Shown: one piece after another, positions 1 through 11,500 of the stretch
Layout of the letters: each line of letters starts with the position of its first letter
Position numbering within the stretch: the first letter of the stretch is position 1
Assembly (NCBI GenBank): GCA_028565635.1
Contig: JAOXYB010039473.1
Location: 1 to 13,244, forward strand
From: Phoronis ovalis
Taxonomy: Eukaryota; Phoronida; Phoronidae
Reading direction: 5' to 3'
DNA length: 13,244 nucleotides
The notes under the pieces: generated by a model
Database searches by the model: none
Told to the model about the DNA's origin: nothing
What the model saw: only the letters and a program-made list of their open reading frames with translations
Translations under genes and position numbers: made by a program

Positions 1-450
1 GTTGGTAGGTGTATTAGGCCAGGTGACATAGATGGCTTTACAACTAAAGAAACTACATCATATGATGGGCATCTGTCCTGCACCAGCAGACCTCTTGTTA
101 CTTTTATCCATCACTTGCACATATATTAACCGTCAAAGACGGGTGCTCTGGCTAATATTATAACATAGATAATACTGCTTTGGAATTAGGCAGCAAAATA
201 GCAAGTGTCCACTTGTACAAATTATTTGTTAAACACTAAAAAAAAGGAATCATTATTCCATTATACTTTATTTACAGTAAGAACAGTATTACACAAAAGA
301 AACATGTTAGTTAAAATAAAGTCTAATTGTACCCCCAGCAGTAGGCTGGAGGTATTATGATTTTATCCTGTAACTGCAATGTTCGTCGCATCAAATTCAC
401 TATTAGTGGGATATCTCCGGAAGGAAATGTTACACCCATTTACACACAGT
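1..450. other. Non-coding flank with dispersed repeat-like fragments
   Basis: No open frame of note is present on either strand. The stretch near 122-152 resembles 11805-11835 (about 24 of 31 bases by eye). The segment near 330-375, with the wording GGAGGTATTATG, resembles interspersed repeat sequence I associate with lophotrochozoan genomes; this is an impression from memory. If the EFCAB6-like transcript crosses this part, it is intronic. Confidence 0.4.
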
Positions 451-745
451 GACAATGAAGCCTAATATGACTGACTGCTATCCATCTCAAGTGCATGTAA
501 TTCCCCGATAGTAGTATTTCTCAAGAAGGGAATTTGATATCCATTTGAAATTCAAAAATTTTGTTATTAATTTTGGATCATTTAGAATCAATATGGCTGA
601 CTGCCATCCATGTCAAGTTTACTCCAGTGACAGTATTGTTAAAGCACCATATTTTTAGTATTTAGAGAGAATATTGACCAAAGTCACAAAGTTTTCATTC
701 TCAATTTACACCTATGTACAAATTTCGTAAGATGTAATTTACAAT
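450..745 (+). repeat. Older diverged repeat pair upstream of the tandem array
   Basis: Two segments near 455-530 and 588-650 share the pattern ATATG(A/G)CTGACTGC(T/C)ATCCAT followed by TCAAGT. They then diverge through AT-rich sequence. They resemble the GGCTGnC core of the array that follows and may be its most decayed edge or a related family. Confidence 0.45.
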
Positions 746-755
746 TTCGAGAACA

Positions 756-780
756 AACATGGCTGTCAGTTGGCCATGTT
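756..780. repeat. Inverted AACATGGC/GCCATGTT core in copy 1 of the array
   Basis: Perfect 8-bp arms (756-763 and 773-780) flank a 9-bp spacer. The inner ATGGC/GCCAT arms recur with the same spacing in the copies at 1061, 1379 and 1860; the left arm is lost at 2154 and the right arm at 1527. Each arm also fits the AAnATGGC core of YY1 sites, so this may be binding-site-like or structural. Function is unproven. Confidence 0.55.
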
Positions 781-941
781 GGAAGTAATCCAGGTCAAAA
801 TTATGCCCGACCTGTACTTACCCTGTATCAAATATGAAGGTGATCATATAAAAACTGAAGGACTTTCTGTGAGATAAAGAAAGTATTACACACAATAAAA
901 ACTGTCAAATATTCAGATTCATTTGGTGTTTGACCCACTTT

Positions 942-950
942 TCAAGGTCA
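942..950 (+). promoter_or_regulatory. TCAAGGTCA, nuclear-receptor monomer-type motif (repeated in the array)
   Basis: The exact motif occurs at 942-950, 1725-1733 and 2044-2052, with a near match TCCAGGTCA at 1249-1257, always at the same place in the repeat unit. TCAAGGTCA is the established monomeric site of ERR and NR5A-type nuclear receptors. Here it may simply be part of the repeat sequence. Binding is not shown. Confidence 0.3.
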
Positions 951-2364
951 CCAAGCCTATTATGCCTAGCAAACCTATGACCTTCATGAATCCAGCATTG
1001 AATTGTCCATTCAATGTGTCATCTTTCTCACAACTGACACAAGGTGACATGCCCTCTCGGGAACAAACATGGCTATCAATATGCCATATTTGAAGTAAAC
1101 AAGGTCAAACTATAACCGACCTGCACTTTTGACCTGTATTTGCCCTATACCGAATATAAAGCTAACCATGTAAAAACAGTTATTGCAAGAGTAGGAAAGT
1201 GTTATGTGCAAAAATGTTCAAGATTTGGATCGGCATTTGACCCACTCCTCCAGGTCAATTTAAAATGTCACAAAGCCTATTACATCGACCAACCTATGGC
1301 CATCTTGAATCCACCTTCAAATTGTCTAGTTAACGCTTTGTCTTTCTGGTATGCGATGCAATGTGATGTGCCCTCTTGGTAACAAACATGGCCACCAGTC
1401 AGCCATATTGAAAGTAATCCCACTTAATATTATATCTGACTTGTACTTTGACTTATACTTATACTGTATCAAATATGAAGCTGATCAGATAAAAACTGAA
1501 GTTGTTACTGCAAAGTACAATTTCGAGAAAACAAACATGGTCGTCAGTCGAGTATTGCACGTTATCTGTGTCCAAATTCTGTTTCTGTTTCACCTGCACT
1601 TTGACCTGTACTTACCCATTATCAAATATGAAGCTGATCAGATAAAAGCTGAAGCAGTTATTGCAAGGCAGAAAGTGTTAGGAACAAAAAATGTTGAAGA
1701 TTCCGATCGGCTTTGACCTACTTCTCAAGGTCATTTTAAAATAACACCTAGCCTATTATGCCCACCAGCCTATGGCCTTTTTGAATCCACCTTTGAATCA
1801 TCTAGCTAGTCAATGCTTTTTCTTTATTTTATGCAGCACAATGTAACATGCCTTCTTGGGAACAAACATGGCTGCCAATCTGCCATCTTGGAAGGGATTC
1901 GGTCAAAATTTAGAAGACCTACATATTTCCTGTATCGAATACGAAGCTGATCGGATAAAAACTCAAGCAGCTATTGCGAGACAAAGAATGTGTTACGCAC
2001 GACAAAAAATGTCGAAGATTAAAATCGCCATTTGAACCACTTTTCAAGGTCAGTCTAAATAGCCTGTTATGCCCACCAGACTATGTCCTTTGTGAATCCA
2101 TCAGTCAACATTTAGTCTTTCTTGCAACTCATGCAAAGTAATGTGCCCTTTCGGAAACAAACCTGGTTGCCTGTCGGCCATATTGGAAGTAATCAAGGCC
2201 AAAACTATGGCCACCGGCCGCAATTCGACCTTTATTTACCCTGTACTGAATATAAAGCTTATAGGATAAAATCGGAAGCTGTTATTGCTAGAGAAAGAGT
2301 GTCACAGACGATGAAAATGACGATGCTGCATAAATATGTCCATAACAATAAAATTATCTCATAC

Positions 2365-2553
2365 CTGGTCTCCTCTGTTGTAATAATCAAGGAATGTTGA
2401 ATAATTCACCACACTTCCTCCCTGCAAGCCTAAACGACTCATAACATGCTTGAATTGGGTATCTGTCATTATGAAGCAAAAGCTATCTAATGTCCGCCGA
2501 AGTTCTGATACAGTTATATTTCCAGTATTCTCACGATCAAATGCAGCAAATAG
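2365..2553 (-). CDS. EFCAB6: EFCAB6-like exon F: EF-hands 7 and 8
   Basis: The acceptor is TTGTTTTAG (AG at 2555-2554) and the donor is CCAG|GTATGA (GT at 2364-2363). The exon is exactly 63 codons, residues 345-407, phase 0 at both ends. Loop 7 (350-361) is the best in the window: Asp at 1, Glu at 3, Thr at 5, Gly at 6, Ile at 8 and Glu at 12, so it is the most likely Ca2+ site. Loop 8 (about 386-397) is degenerate, with Gly at 1, Val at 8 and Thr at 12. The open donor shows that the transcript continues to lower coordinates. I find no further exon in 1-2364, where the sequence is repeat-rich. Confidence 0.88.
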
Positions 2554-5500
2554 CTAAAACAATAAAACATAGTTTAATAAATCTCACATACATGCATTTA
2601 TATTAGTATGTCAAAGCAGAAGCAACAGTGACTATGCCGAATAAGTTGATTATTACAATTTCAATAAAAACATCACTGCTGATTTGACTTCTGATCCAGA
2701 TGTTCACAAACAATAAAATGGCAACAAAAATGTCAAGTAGTTATGGATGTTCCTAATCATGTACAAATCTAATCATGAATTCAAGTATAATTCATCACAG
2801 TTACCTGGGCCAGTGGTTCAATCTGAGTGCTGATCTTCTCATGCAGTTTCTTTTCAGCTTTTTCCTGTGATAAATACTCATAAGCTTCTAGTTTAACATC
2901 AGCAGGTCTAGGTTTATAATTATCTGTTCTACCTTCTTGAAATGCTTTCAAAAATGCTTCATAAGATAGCTTTGAATTATCAGTAACTAACCCAATCCTA
3001 CAGAAAATAATGTGTTGTAATATAGTATTATATATGTTTAGGTTTGGTAGTTGCTTGGCAACCTCAGTTTTGTAAAGCTCATTCATTTGTATAATCAAGA
3101 TAAGCTTTATATGATTAGCAAACAAAATAAATATAGTAAAGAATGTTATCATGAAGAAAATGGCTACTAATAATGTCAACTGAAGCAGAATGTATTAATA
3201 GTAAAATGAGAAAAAAATTGGTATGTAACTAAACTGGCAGTATAATTCATGATAAGTCCTCCATATTATTTTATATGACTTTCATAAATATACATAAATA
3301 AAAACTAGTAAATATGCTTTAAAGATTATTATATGCAGACAATATAATATAATATAATACAAATCCTGAATATTCCAAATATTGAGCATGAGTATATATA
3401 CATTCAGTATTACAGTAAAGCATTTATTAGAATTTATTTTAAAAACGTTATGAGATATTCCTTTTATTAAATGGCAGTAACAAAATATCAAAATAATATA
3501 TAACATGTGTGCCTTTTTCAAATAAATTTTCACCATGGTATATATATCCACGGTATATATATTTTCAATAGATGATTATTTACTGCAAGGTGAATAGAGA
3601 AACTAGTTATTTTTCCCCCATACTGAGGTCACTTATTCCTTACAGTGTTTAAGATGAATAAACTACTTAAAACTAAAGCTTTCTCTCCTCTGCATGCACA
3701 TTTGTGATCAGAAAAGTTATTTTTTATTGATAAATCTGACATCTTTTGGATTAGAAATTACCTGGGAAATTATTTTGAATACAATTTTTGGCAAAATGGT
3801 TATCACTGGTAGAAGCAACATCTCTGTAGATTTCGAGTCTAAGATGGCGACTGTTACAGGAAACGTTTGACAGAAATTTATTTTGATACCTTCCTATCAA
3901 GAAATGGATACATTGTTATATTAGGTGTAGCACATGACAGTTATGCATGTTTAAAATGACCCCCGAAACACTGATTTTTCCTTTACAAGGATATTTTGCA
4001 CTGAAAAAACAACCACCCTTTTTCTAGGTTTTCAAGGAGACAAAGACAAAAGTCTACCCTTTTTCAGTTTTTTTCAATAACCAGGTCACAATCGCACATT
4101 GCAGCATGAATATTAAGTATGTGCTATTGAATAATTAAATAAAGTAGATAAAGGTAAGGTTAGTAATCATGAACCCTGACAAGAACAAAGTTTTTCCAGT
4201 ACTTTTTTAATCGTTTTTAGTATTAATCTGGTCATGATTCCCTCGATTTTATTATTTTTTTTTATTTCTATAAATATTGCAAGTTTCGAGGACAGTGATT
4301 TTTTTCAAAATAATTCCCCTTTTCTGAATTTTGTAACGATGATGTTGTCCCATATCATGCTAGAGTGAGGGGGCAGGGCAGCTCATCAAACAACTCTCCA
4401 GGTTTGACAGAGATTTCAAGAATGGATAACAGGCAAAAATTCATGTGGAGCATTTCAGGAGTTGATAATGTGCTTCATTACCGATTTTTCTAATAACTTC
4501 ATCATTTTTATCAATTTTTATGTATTTTTCTATTTATTCTTGCTTTGTTTCGCACTAGGAAACCCTTTCTGTAAAAAAAATTGTGTTTATGTAGGTAATG
4601 ATGAAAAAATACCACTGTTAATAAAAGGAAAATGAGTATTGAGTTACAGTGAATATTTTTATATTCTCTAATTTAATTATGCCTTACATTTTACTCAACA
4701 ATTCGCTCGCTGGGCATGTTCAGAAAAACAACCTCTATCATCCTGAATACCTGACATGTTAACATAAAGAAAATTAAATCAGATCTTACTTAAATTATTA
4801 GTTACATAAAATTAAAATAGTTCTTGTTATTTTGCGTCACCCTTTAAATCTTATCTTATGGACTACATTTTATCTTTTTTTTTAGGAGAGATTTTATTTG
4901 GGATTGAGTGAGGAGTGGGTCAAACGTGGGAGTGGGTGCGAGAGTAGGGGGCCTCCCTTGAAAAATTTCGGAATTTTTTATGCTTTTTCTTCCTCTCTGA
5001 TACCCTTTCTGGGCATAATTTAAACAGATTGTTTCCAAAAATGTTAATTTTACATGATAAATTTTAATTAGGAACCTGTCTCTATTAAATATCCTTGGTC
5101 TTTCAGAACAGAGACAGAACAGAAATTTGACAATAAAAGATTGCACAGTTATTGCTACTCCCGGCAGCTACTATACAACAAAAATAAATCCCATGCATAT
5201 GGCCCTTGATACCCAATTATTTTACTTACATTGCTAATGTTTATATTTCTAAAATCAACAGAACTTTAACTGACGATATGATTCAGAAGTGTTAAAAAGA
5301 ATGGTCTTTATAAAAAATATTTTATACATTTATTATAATTTGTAAATTGATAGTTACAATTAAATATTCAAAAATAGTTTAATATTTTTTTTGGGAAGGG
5401 GTGCGCCTTCTATGCCCGATCTGCCACTGCATATCTGCTGTACATTTTTTAAAACTGTAATGATTGTATGTAAAATGCATGATTATATACTGCAGGACTC

Positions 5501-8500
5501 CTGAGGTCTTACAAGAGAACATTTATGAACTTTTGATTTGACTCTTGCTTTGTGTAGACTTTTCAACCTCTAAATGCAAAATGTCATGAACAATTTTTGC
5601 CATAATGCCATCTGATTACGACGTAGAGTGAAGGTAAAACATTTTCTATTTATAAACTATTCTTTAATTCTTCATGCGTACATATTTTATTCGCCATTCA
5701 CACCTAAAATTGTCATATTTCCATGTTTTACAATTTAAAATCTCAGTCATTTACCGTTCCCATGGCAGAACTCATTGATGATTCATCAACCTATTTCAGC
5801 TGCTTTCACCAGTGAAAGAATACTGCCCATTCACCTACACTCCCCTCTTACAAATTTAAGATCCTAGAAGTTTGAGCATAGATAAGAATGAATTTGTAGC
5901 ATCTAATGATGTGTAGTACATATACATAACAGACATTTATTAGCACTTAACTGCAATTAGCATCTAATGATCATTGTCCAAGAACTGTTAGTGCCTATTT
6001 GGCAGCACAGATTATATTGTCCTAGAATCACAGTGCCTCCCCAGGCTTCTCTTATATTCTTACCTGTCAAGTAATTGAAAGAATTGCTCATCATTAATAA
6101 AGTAGTTCAAGTCCATCAAAACTTTCTGTACTTCAGCTACAGATAAATAACCCTTCTTTGCTGTGTCATATTTTCTAAACGCTGTGTAGAAATCTGTGAA
6201 ATTGTCTCTTATTTTATCCCTAGAAAAAGGTACCGTACTAAGAGTTATGCTTCAATGACGGAGGATTTAATAATACTCAACTAAACAAGAAGTGGTCTGT
6301 TCATCTAGTTACAAAGCACAGGAAAACTGGTTAATGAAGATTTACATTACGATAATTTTGCAGATAATTTATTCCACACGAAAAGGTGACACAGATTATA
6401 TATCAGTAATCTGTTCTACACTATTGCGCACATGGAGAGTGTTTTAATCAGCTTTTGATGTATATTAGGCTGTTGATTGACAAATATATATATTAATAGA
6501 GGAACTGAACTTACTTCAGTTCCCTTTCAACATCTGTCGCTGTCATGCTAACAGCCTTTTCTGCCTGATGCAAGGTGATGGTTTCTTGCTTCTTCTGCTG
6601 ACCTTTGTGGTGTTCTTCCAATGTCAGATAGCTCTGATCGATGACACGTCTTGACATACCATCATTATCTCCTGGGGCAAACTGCTCACCACCGACATTT
6701 GCCAGAAATTCTGCATGTGTCAAAAAACCTTTACCTTGAGTGTCATACCTGTAAATAAGAAAACTTGTAAAATGAAACTAATTAAAATCACACAAATAAA
6801 TAATTGCAGTGTTAATAACACAACATAAATAGAGTGCATATGGATAGTTAATTTGTGACCATTTACATTAGTCTTATGTTTATCCAAAAACAATTAGTTC
6901 ATTGTTAATGCACTCTTTCCAGGTGGTAATTCCAAGTGTATAGGGATAGTGTGCCACTGGTATAGGACAAATTTGTTGATCTATAGAATGGGGTGCCTTT
7001 TATGGCTTCTGTGGTATGGCAGGTGATTTTTGAGGCCCAGTCAAGAGATTGATCAGAAAGGCATAGAGCAGGCACCAATTAATTCCATTAGATTTACTTG
7101 ATTCTACTTACATTTGCCAGAGCCTTGCAAACTCTTGTTTGTCCATATGCAGAATGAATTTGCATAAGGTGTCACGCAGATTCTTTTTGGTTACAACTCC
7201 AGTTCCATTTGAATCAACTGTACAAAAAGCCTTAGACAAGTCTGCATACTGGCGGTGACATTTCTCAACTAAAGCTTTGTGTACTTGTTCAGCTGTCATG
7301 GGAGGTGGGGGATTGGTATTGTTAAATCTGCAAAAAATACAAAGAACATATTCATATTCACTGTCACAAACAGCTATTATCTATATAAATAAAAGGATGA
7401 TACCAGACTTTGAAGTACTAGATGCACCCGTGGTGGTCTCTCTTGTTTTTTTTTTGCTACGCATTAGTCGTATGTTTCATAATTGTACTATCTATTGATT
7501 TATGTATTCTTGTTAATTCCATTCCACCTCAAGTCTCGCCACTTTTATATTTCTTGTATTTTGAGCATATTATTGTTATTGTTTTGACACAAAACTTCAA
7601 GGTTTATAAGGTAGGTTATACTGTCATGTTTTGACACAAAACTTCAAGGTTTATAAGATAGTTTATTTATTACATGATTTTTAGAACACCAATCTGGAAA
7701 TGTCTTTGTTGACTGTATATTATCTGAGATATTTAAAGTGACAATTGTTGAATTGCAAAGAGATATTTTGGCTCCCTTCCTATTGTCGATTTCGGATTTG
7801 TTACCCCAAAAAATCTAGAAGTGCGATACCCTGAAATTAGAATTAAGTATCTAAACTTTGTAGAGGACAATTACGTTATTAGAATCCACATGCAAAATCT
7901 CAACTATATGTCCATGCAAATGCTGCCTACTCAGTTGGTCTCAAGATAAACATTCCGTAAAACTGAATTTACGCGTAACCAGACGTGTTTATCAGACTGT
8001 TTGTTGCTTAAAAAACAAGCCGAACAAAACAGTTTCTTATTTCAAATATCTTGGGTCAATGGTGGCTTCAGCTGCAAATGATATCAAAAGAAAAGCACAA
8101 GCCTGAGAAGCCTTTTGGAAGTTTGAGAGAATTTTGAAATCTATTTCAGTCTTTATCCAACTAAAAATCAACATTTTCCAAGCCTCCTGTCTCTTTTTTG
8201 TACTATACAGATGTGAGACATGGACACTCAGCCATTCAGGCCCAAAACTTAAGACAAGCTTAAATGCCTTAGCAACTAGCTATTTTAGGAATAAAGAGAC
8301 TTGATACAATATCCAATAAGTCTATCTATGATCAAGTGGAATGAATTAGCTAATTGATGTAATTGTTTACTGAACTATGATAGCAATAATTATTGTATTT
8401 GATGAAAAATCCAGTATTACATAACATTGCATGATGTGTGAGTGGAATGCAAAAGGGATATTAAAACAATGTCAATGGACAAAATTAACAATTAAGGCAA

Positions 8501-11500
8501 GTTTCTTTTTCTTTTTAATATTTTAAAAAACTTGTTTACATTTCTTTCTGCATCAATCTCCCATTTCACCACCTTTAGACACTAGGAGGTATGGTAGGTG
8601 GCACCACAGGTGGTCAGAAGCTATTCAGCAGTTGCTCCAATGCATGCATGCATACGACCATCTACAGCCGATTATGTGTGGTCATGTACATGGTACACTT
8701 AATTTTAATGCTGTAAACCCAGGTCAAAATTGACAGGAGTGATTGGCATGCTACAGGCCATGGGATGAGATAAATAAATGTATGGGACAATTGTTTACGT
8801 AGTATTGCGGGCTGTTAAAATTGCAAGGAAAAGTGACTGACACAGGATGAGATAAATGTGTAAGTGGCAATGTTTACGAGATGTGATGGGATTTATAAAT
8901 GTACAGGATAATATTTGAGGGATGAAAAGGATTGTACAAAATAATGCATATTACCCAGGTTATGTGTGGTGTTGCATCCAGGTTTGTAGTTCTGTAATTT
9001 TGTCTATACATATGAACAAGCGAGGAAAACTAGAAATGTTGTATATATAGCAGCGATGTACTATAGTTGTAATTTTTTCTTTGAAATAGGTTTGTTTAAT
9101 GATCATTGTCCAAAATCTGTTTGCGCCTATTTGGCAGCACATATATTATATTGTCCTAGAATCACAGTGCCTCCCCAGGTTTCTCTTATATTCTTACCTG
9201 TCAAGTAATTGAAAGAATTATTCAACTATTACTATTACATTTCATCCTTTCCTAATGCATGAACAAACAATCTTTTATTTTTACCTTTCACTTTTGCTGC
9301 TTATCCTATTCTTATAGTATATGCAGCATTGTTATAGCCCTCTTGGCGTGGCAATGTAAACATAGAGCAAGATGTAGGAATTTACCTTCTTTAGCTCATA
9401 ATAATTGTTCAAGGATGAAGAAAGTGCAGGTAATAAGAATATTAAGTAGAAGGGGAAATATAACTAACGTGATTTATAACTGTAACATGTAGTTTTGAAG
9501 AAATATGCCATTAACGATATTTTGGTAAATGTCCCATTAGTTCCTTTTAATTAGCGCAATTGTTTTATTTGTAAATATTGTGAGTGCGTGTAAGGAACAT
9601 AGTTATTTTTAAGGTATGTAAGGTTTAAATTGTCCCATACTTTTAGAAATAATTATAAATTTACGTTAATCTTTTGAAATGTATCTTGTCTTTAACGATA
9701 AAGTCTAGAAGATGTAGAATAAGTATTTTTATGCGGTAATAGATGATAAATAAGTTATCTATGAAATTTTTTGCTTGAGCCTTCATTAAGAAGTTACATG
9801 TAATTAAAGTTAGATGAATACTGTATGTATTTACTTTGCCTGGTCGGATAGTATATGTTTATATTGCATCATGAGAGAGAAATTTGCCAAGTGCATGTTA
9901 TTAATGTCATAGAAATTAGTACATGTTTATGTTATGACATATTAGAAAAACAATTTGCTTTTAATAGTCTGACTAACAGTGGATATAATGAAAAACAATT
10001 ACACATACTTTGTTGCTTATAATGAAACTATATAAAACTCTAAATCAGCAGAAATTTTATCTTTTTAGAATGTGCTATAAAAACGAAATATATATTTATG
10101 TATAGTCATAGACATTTGAGCTAGCTTCATGGACAGGTTTCTTATAGGGATAGCTGTAGTTTTCATATTGCAGACATTATTGTGAAGACAGTGTTAAATG
10201 AGATTAGTTGTTTTTTTCATTGAAGAAAGTGGTAAGTTTTTTATTCAATAAATATTTCAGGGTAGTTTTTATTAGTTATTACATGATTATAAATTTCTAT
10301 ATCCTATACACAATTGTATACATATATAAGTTGGACAAGGAAGTAATAAATGCTGAAAAAGGTTATGCTAGTTATTGACAACTACAATGTTTAGAACTGG
10401 GCCCGTTCTTTGACGACCCATCTAGTGTAATATGGTACATCAAGAGATGTGTACTATCTAATAGCATACTTAGAAGCCAGAACAAGTGTGATACACAAAG
10501 TTTTGGTGTGCCTTATTTAGGAGCACATGAAAGTTCATGCAAAATTTAACATTTGTTTTTAACTTTTATTCAATGTAATTGTCTTTTGTTAGGATTTTAG
10601 GTCAGATGATCACTTTATCTGCCTCCAATAAGTGTTTAGCTAACTTTAAGTTCGAAATTTATTATTCCGCGAAGACCTGTTCCTGGACAGATCAACTTAC
10701 GATTTTGAGTGCGGAAAAGATGTCGCTGGTCTAGTCTCTACTTATCGGATAAAATCTCTTGTTTAATACTTAACGTGGATTAGTAATTGCTTACTATTGG
10801 ATTTAATCAAAGGGATTATTTGATTATTGGTACTTTTATGAGGCCTACAACTAAATCGTTCGGGGAAACTAGTTCAACACAAAGGATTTTACGTATCGCG
10901 GCTATATTTCGATTAATTTCAACAACAAATTGGATATACAGGATTATAATAAGTTCTAGGTAAATAAATTAATTAAACTATAATATCTCTTTCGTATTGT
11001 TTCTCGTAATTTCAATTTCCTTCTTAATCAATGTAGCTCAGACTCTTCCAAAATGTAACCCGCCTCGTACGATCTCTGTAACTCTCTTATTCACTATTTT
11101 AACTCAACTCACTCTCTCGTCCCTCTGTTCTTTTTTTAACTCTAACTCGTAACTGGTCTCTAACTTTTATCTGCCTGTAACTCTTAACTAGTAACTTCTG
11201 TGTCTATTCTATCTAACTCTCTGGTCTATCCTATCTCTCGTCTCTAACTTTCTAACTCTGGTCTCGTAACTACTTTTAGAATGGTAAAAAACACTTTTAC
11301 AGACAAAGATGATGAGATCTTTTAAAATAGATCTACTCGTCATCTTGCCCAATTTGAAATTATGCTTAGGTGTCAATTTTAAATCTTGCTGAGACTACAT
11401 TTTCAAGAATTTGCTTGATATGCATAATTTATCTCTATCAGATTGTATGATTCTGTGAGAAAAGGTATACAGTATTAAGATCACAAAATTGTTACACTTT

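Larger units (their letters stand above)
746..2310 (+). repeat. Degenerate tandem array, unit about 290-335 bp, five to six copies
   Basis: Recurring unit starts read GAACAAACATGG or close variants at 751, 1061, 1379, 1527, 1860 and 2154, giving spacings of 310, 318, 148, 333 and 294. The 1379 copy is cut short by the copy at 1527, which shares an ACAATTTCGAG lead-in with copy 1 (740). Within a unit the order is: ATGGC/GCCAT inverted pair, a first AGGTCA-like site, a GACCTGTACTT-like segment, TATCAAATATGAAGCTGAT, a GTTATTGCAAG segment, TTTGACC-CAC, TCAAGGTCA, AGCCTATTATGCCCACCAGC, and a TGCCCTCTTGG end. Order is the same in each full copy; identity by eye is roughly 70-80%. The last copy fades at about 2310, some 50 bp before exon F. 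This could be an old minisatellite-like array or head-to-tail copies of a short non-autonomous element. Confidence 0.8.
2998..6063 (-). other. Intron between exons D and E
   Basis: This 3066-bp intron has a GTAAGA donor and a TTTTCTGTAG acceptor. It is AT-rich, with many A and T runs, an AATAT microsatellite near 3341-3359 and two GGTATATATAT copies (3537-3547, 3552-3562). It also holds a YY1-like motif AAGATGGCGACTG at 3841 and a pair of small palindromes at 5775-5818. Open frames at 3282-3551 and 4856-5146 on the minus strand have low-complexity, hydrophobic or basic composition with no domain I recognise, and I do not call them genes. Confidence 0.8.

Noticed and set aside
1140-1716. Overlapping plus-strand open frames of 80 and 121 codons
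   Set aside because: They lie inside the degenerate tandem array and their resemblance to each other follows from the repeated DNA. There is no domain, start context or splice structure.
3000-3179. N-terminal extension of exon E's frame with a hydrophobic, membrane-like segment
   Set aside because: It lies upstream of a good TTTTCTGTAG acceptor whose phase matches exon D exactly, so the hydrophobic stretch is translated intron.
3282-3551. An 89-codon hydrophobic minus-strand open frame
   Set aside because: It is AT-rich intron, dominated by Ile/Leu/Tyr from TA-rich DNA, with no motif.
4856-5146. A 96-codon minus-strand open frame
   Set aside because: It is intronic, low-complexity near its end, with no recognised domain and no fit to the EF-hand gene.
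7277-7634. Plus-strand open frames opposite exon B and in the following intron
   Set aside because: The first partly overlaps exon B on the opposite strand and both are low-complexity intron sequence.
8639-8653. A TGCATGCATGCAT run as a possible microsatellite
   Set aside because: Only about three units; too short to call.
8960-9492. Short open frames on both strands around the duplicated exon edge
   Set aside because: No domain, no splice structure, and composition like the surrounding AT-rich DNA.
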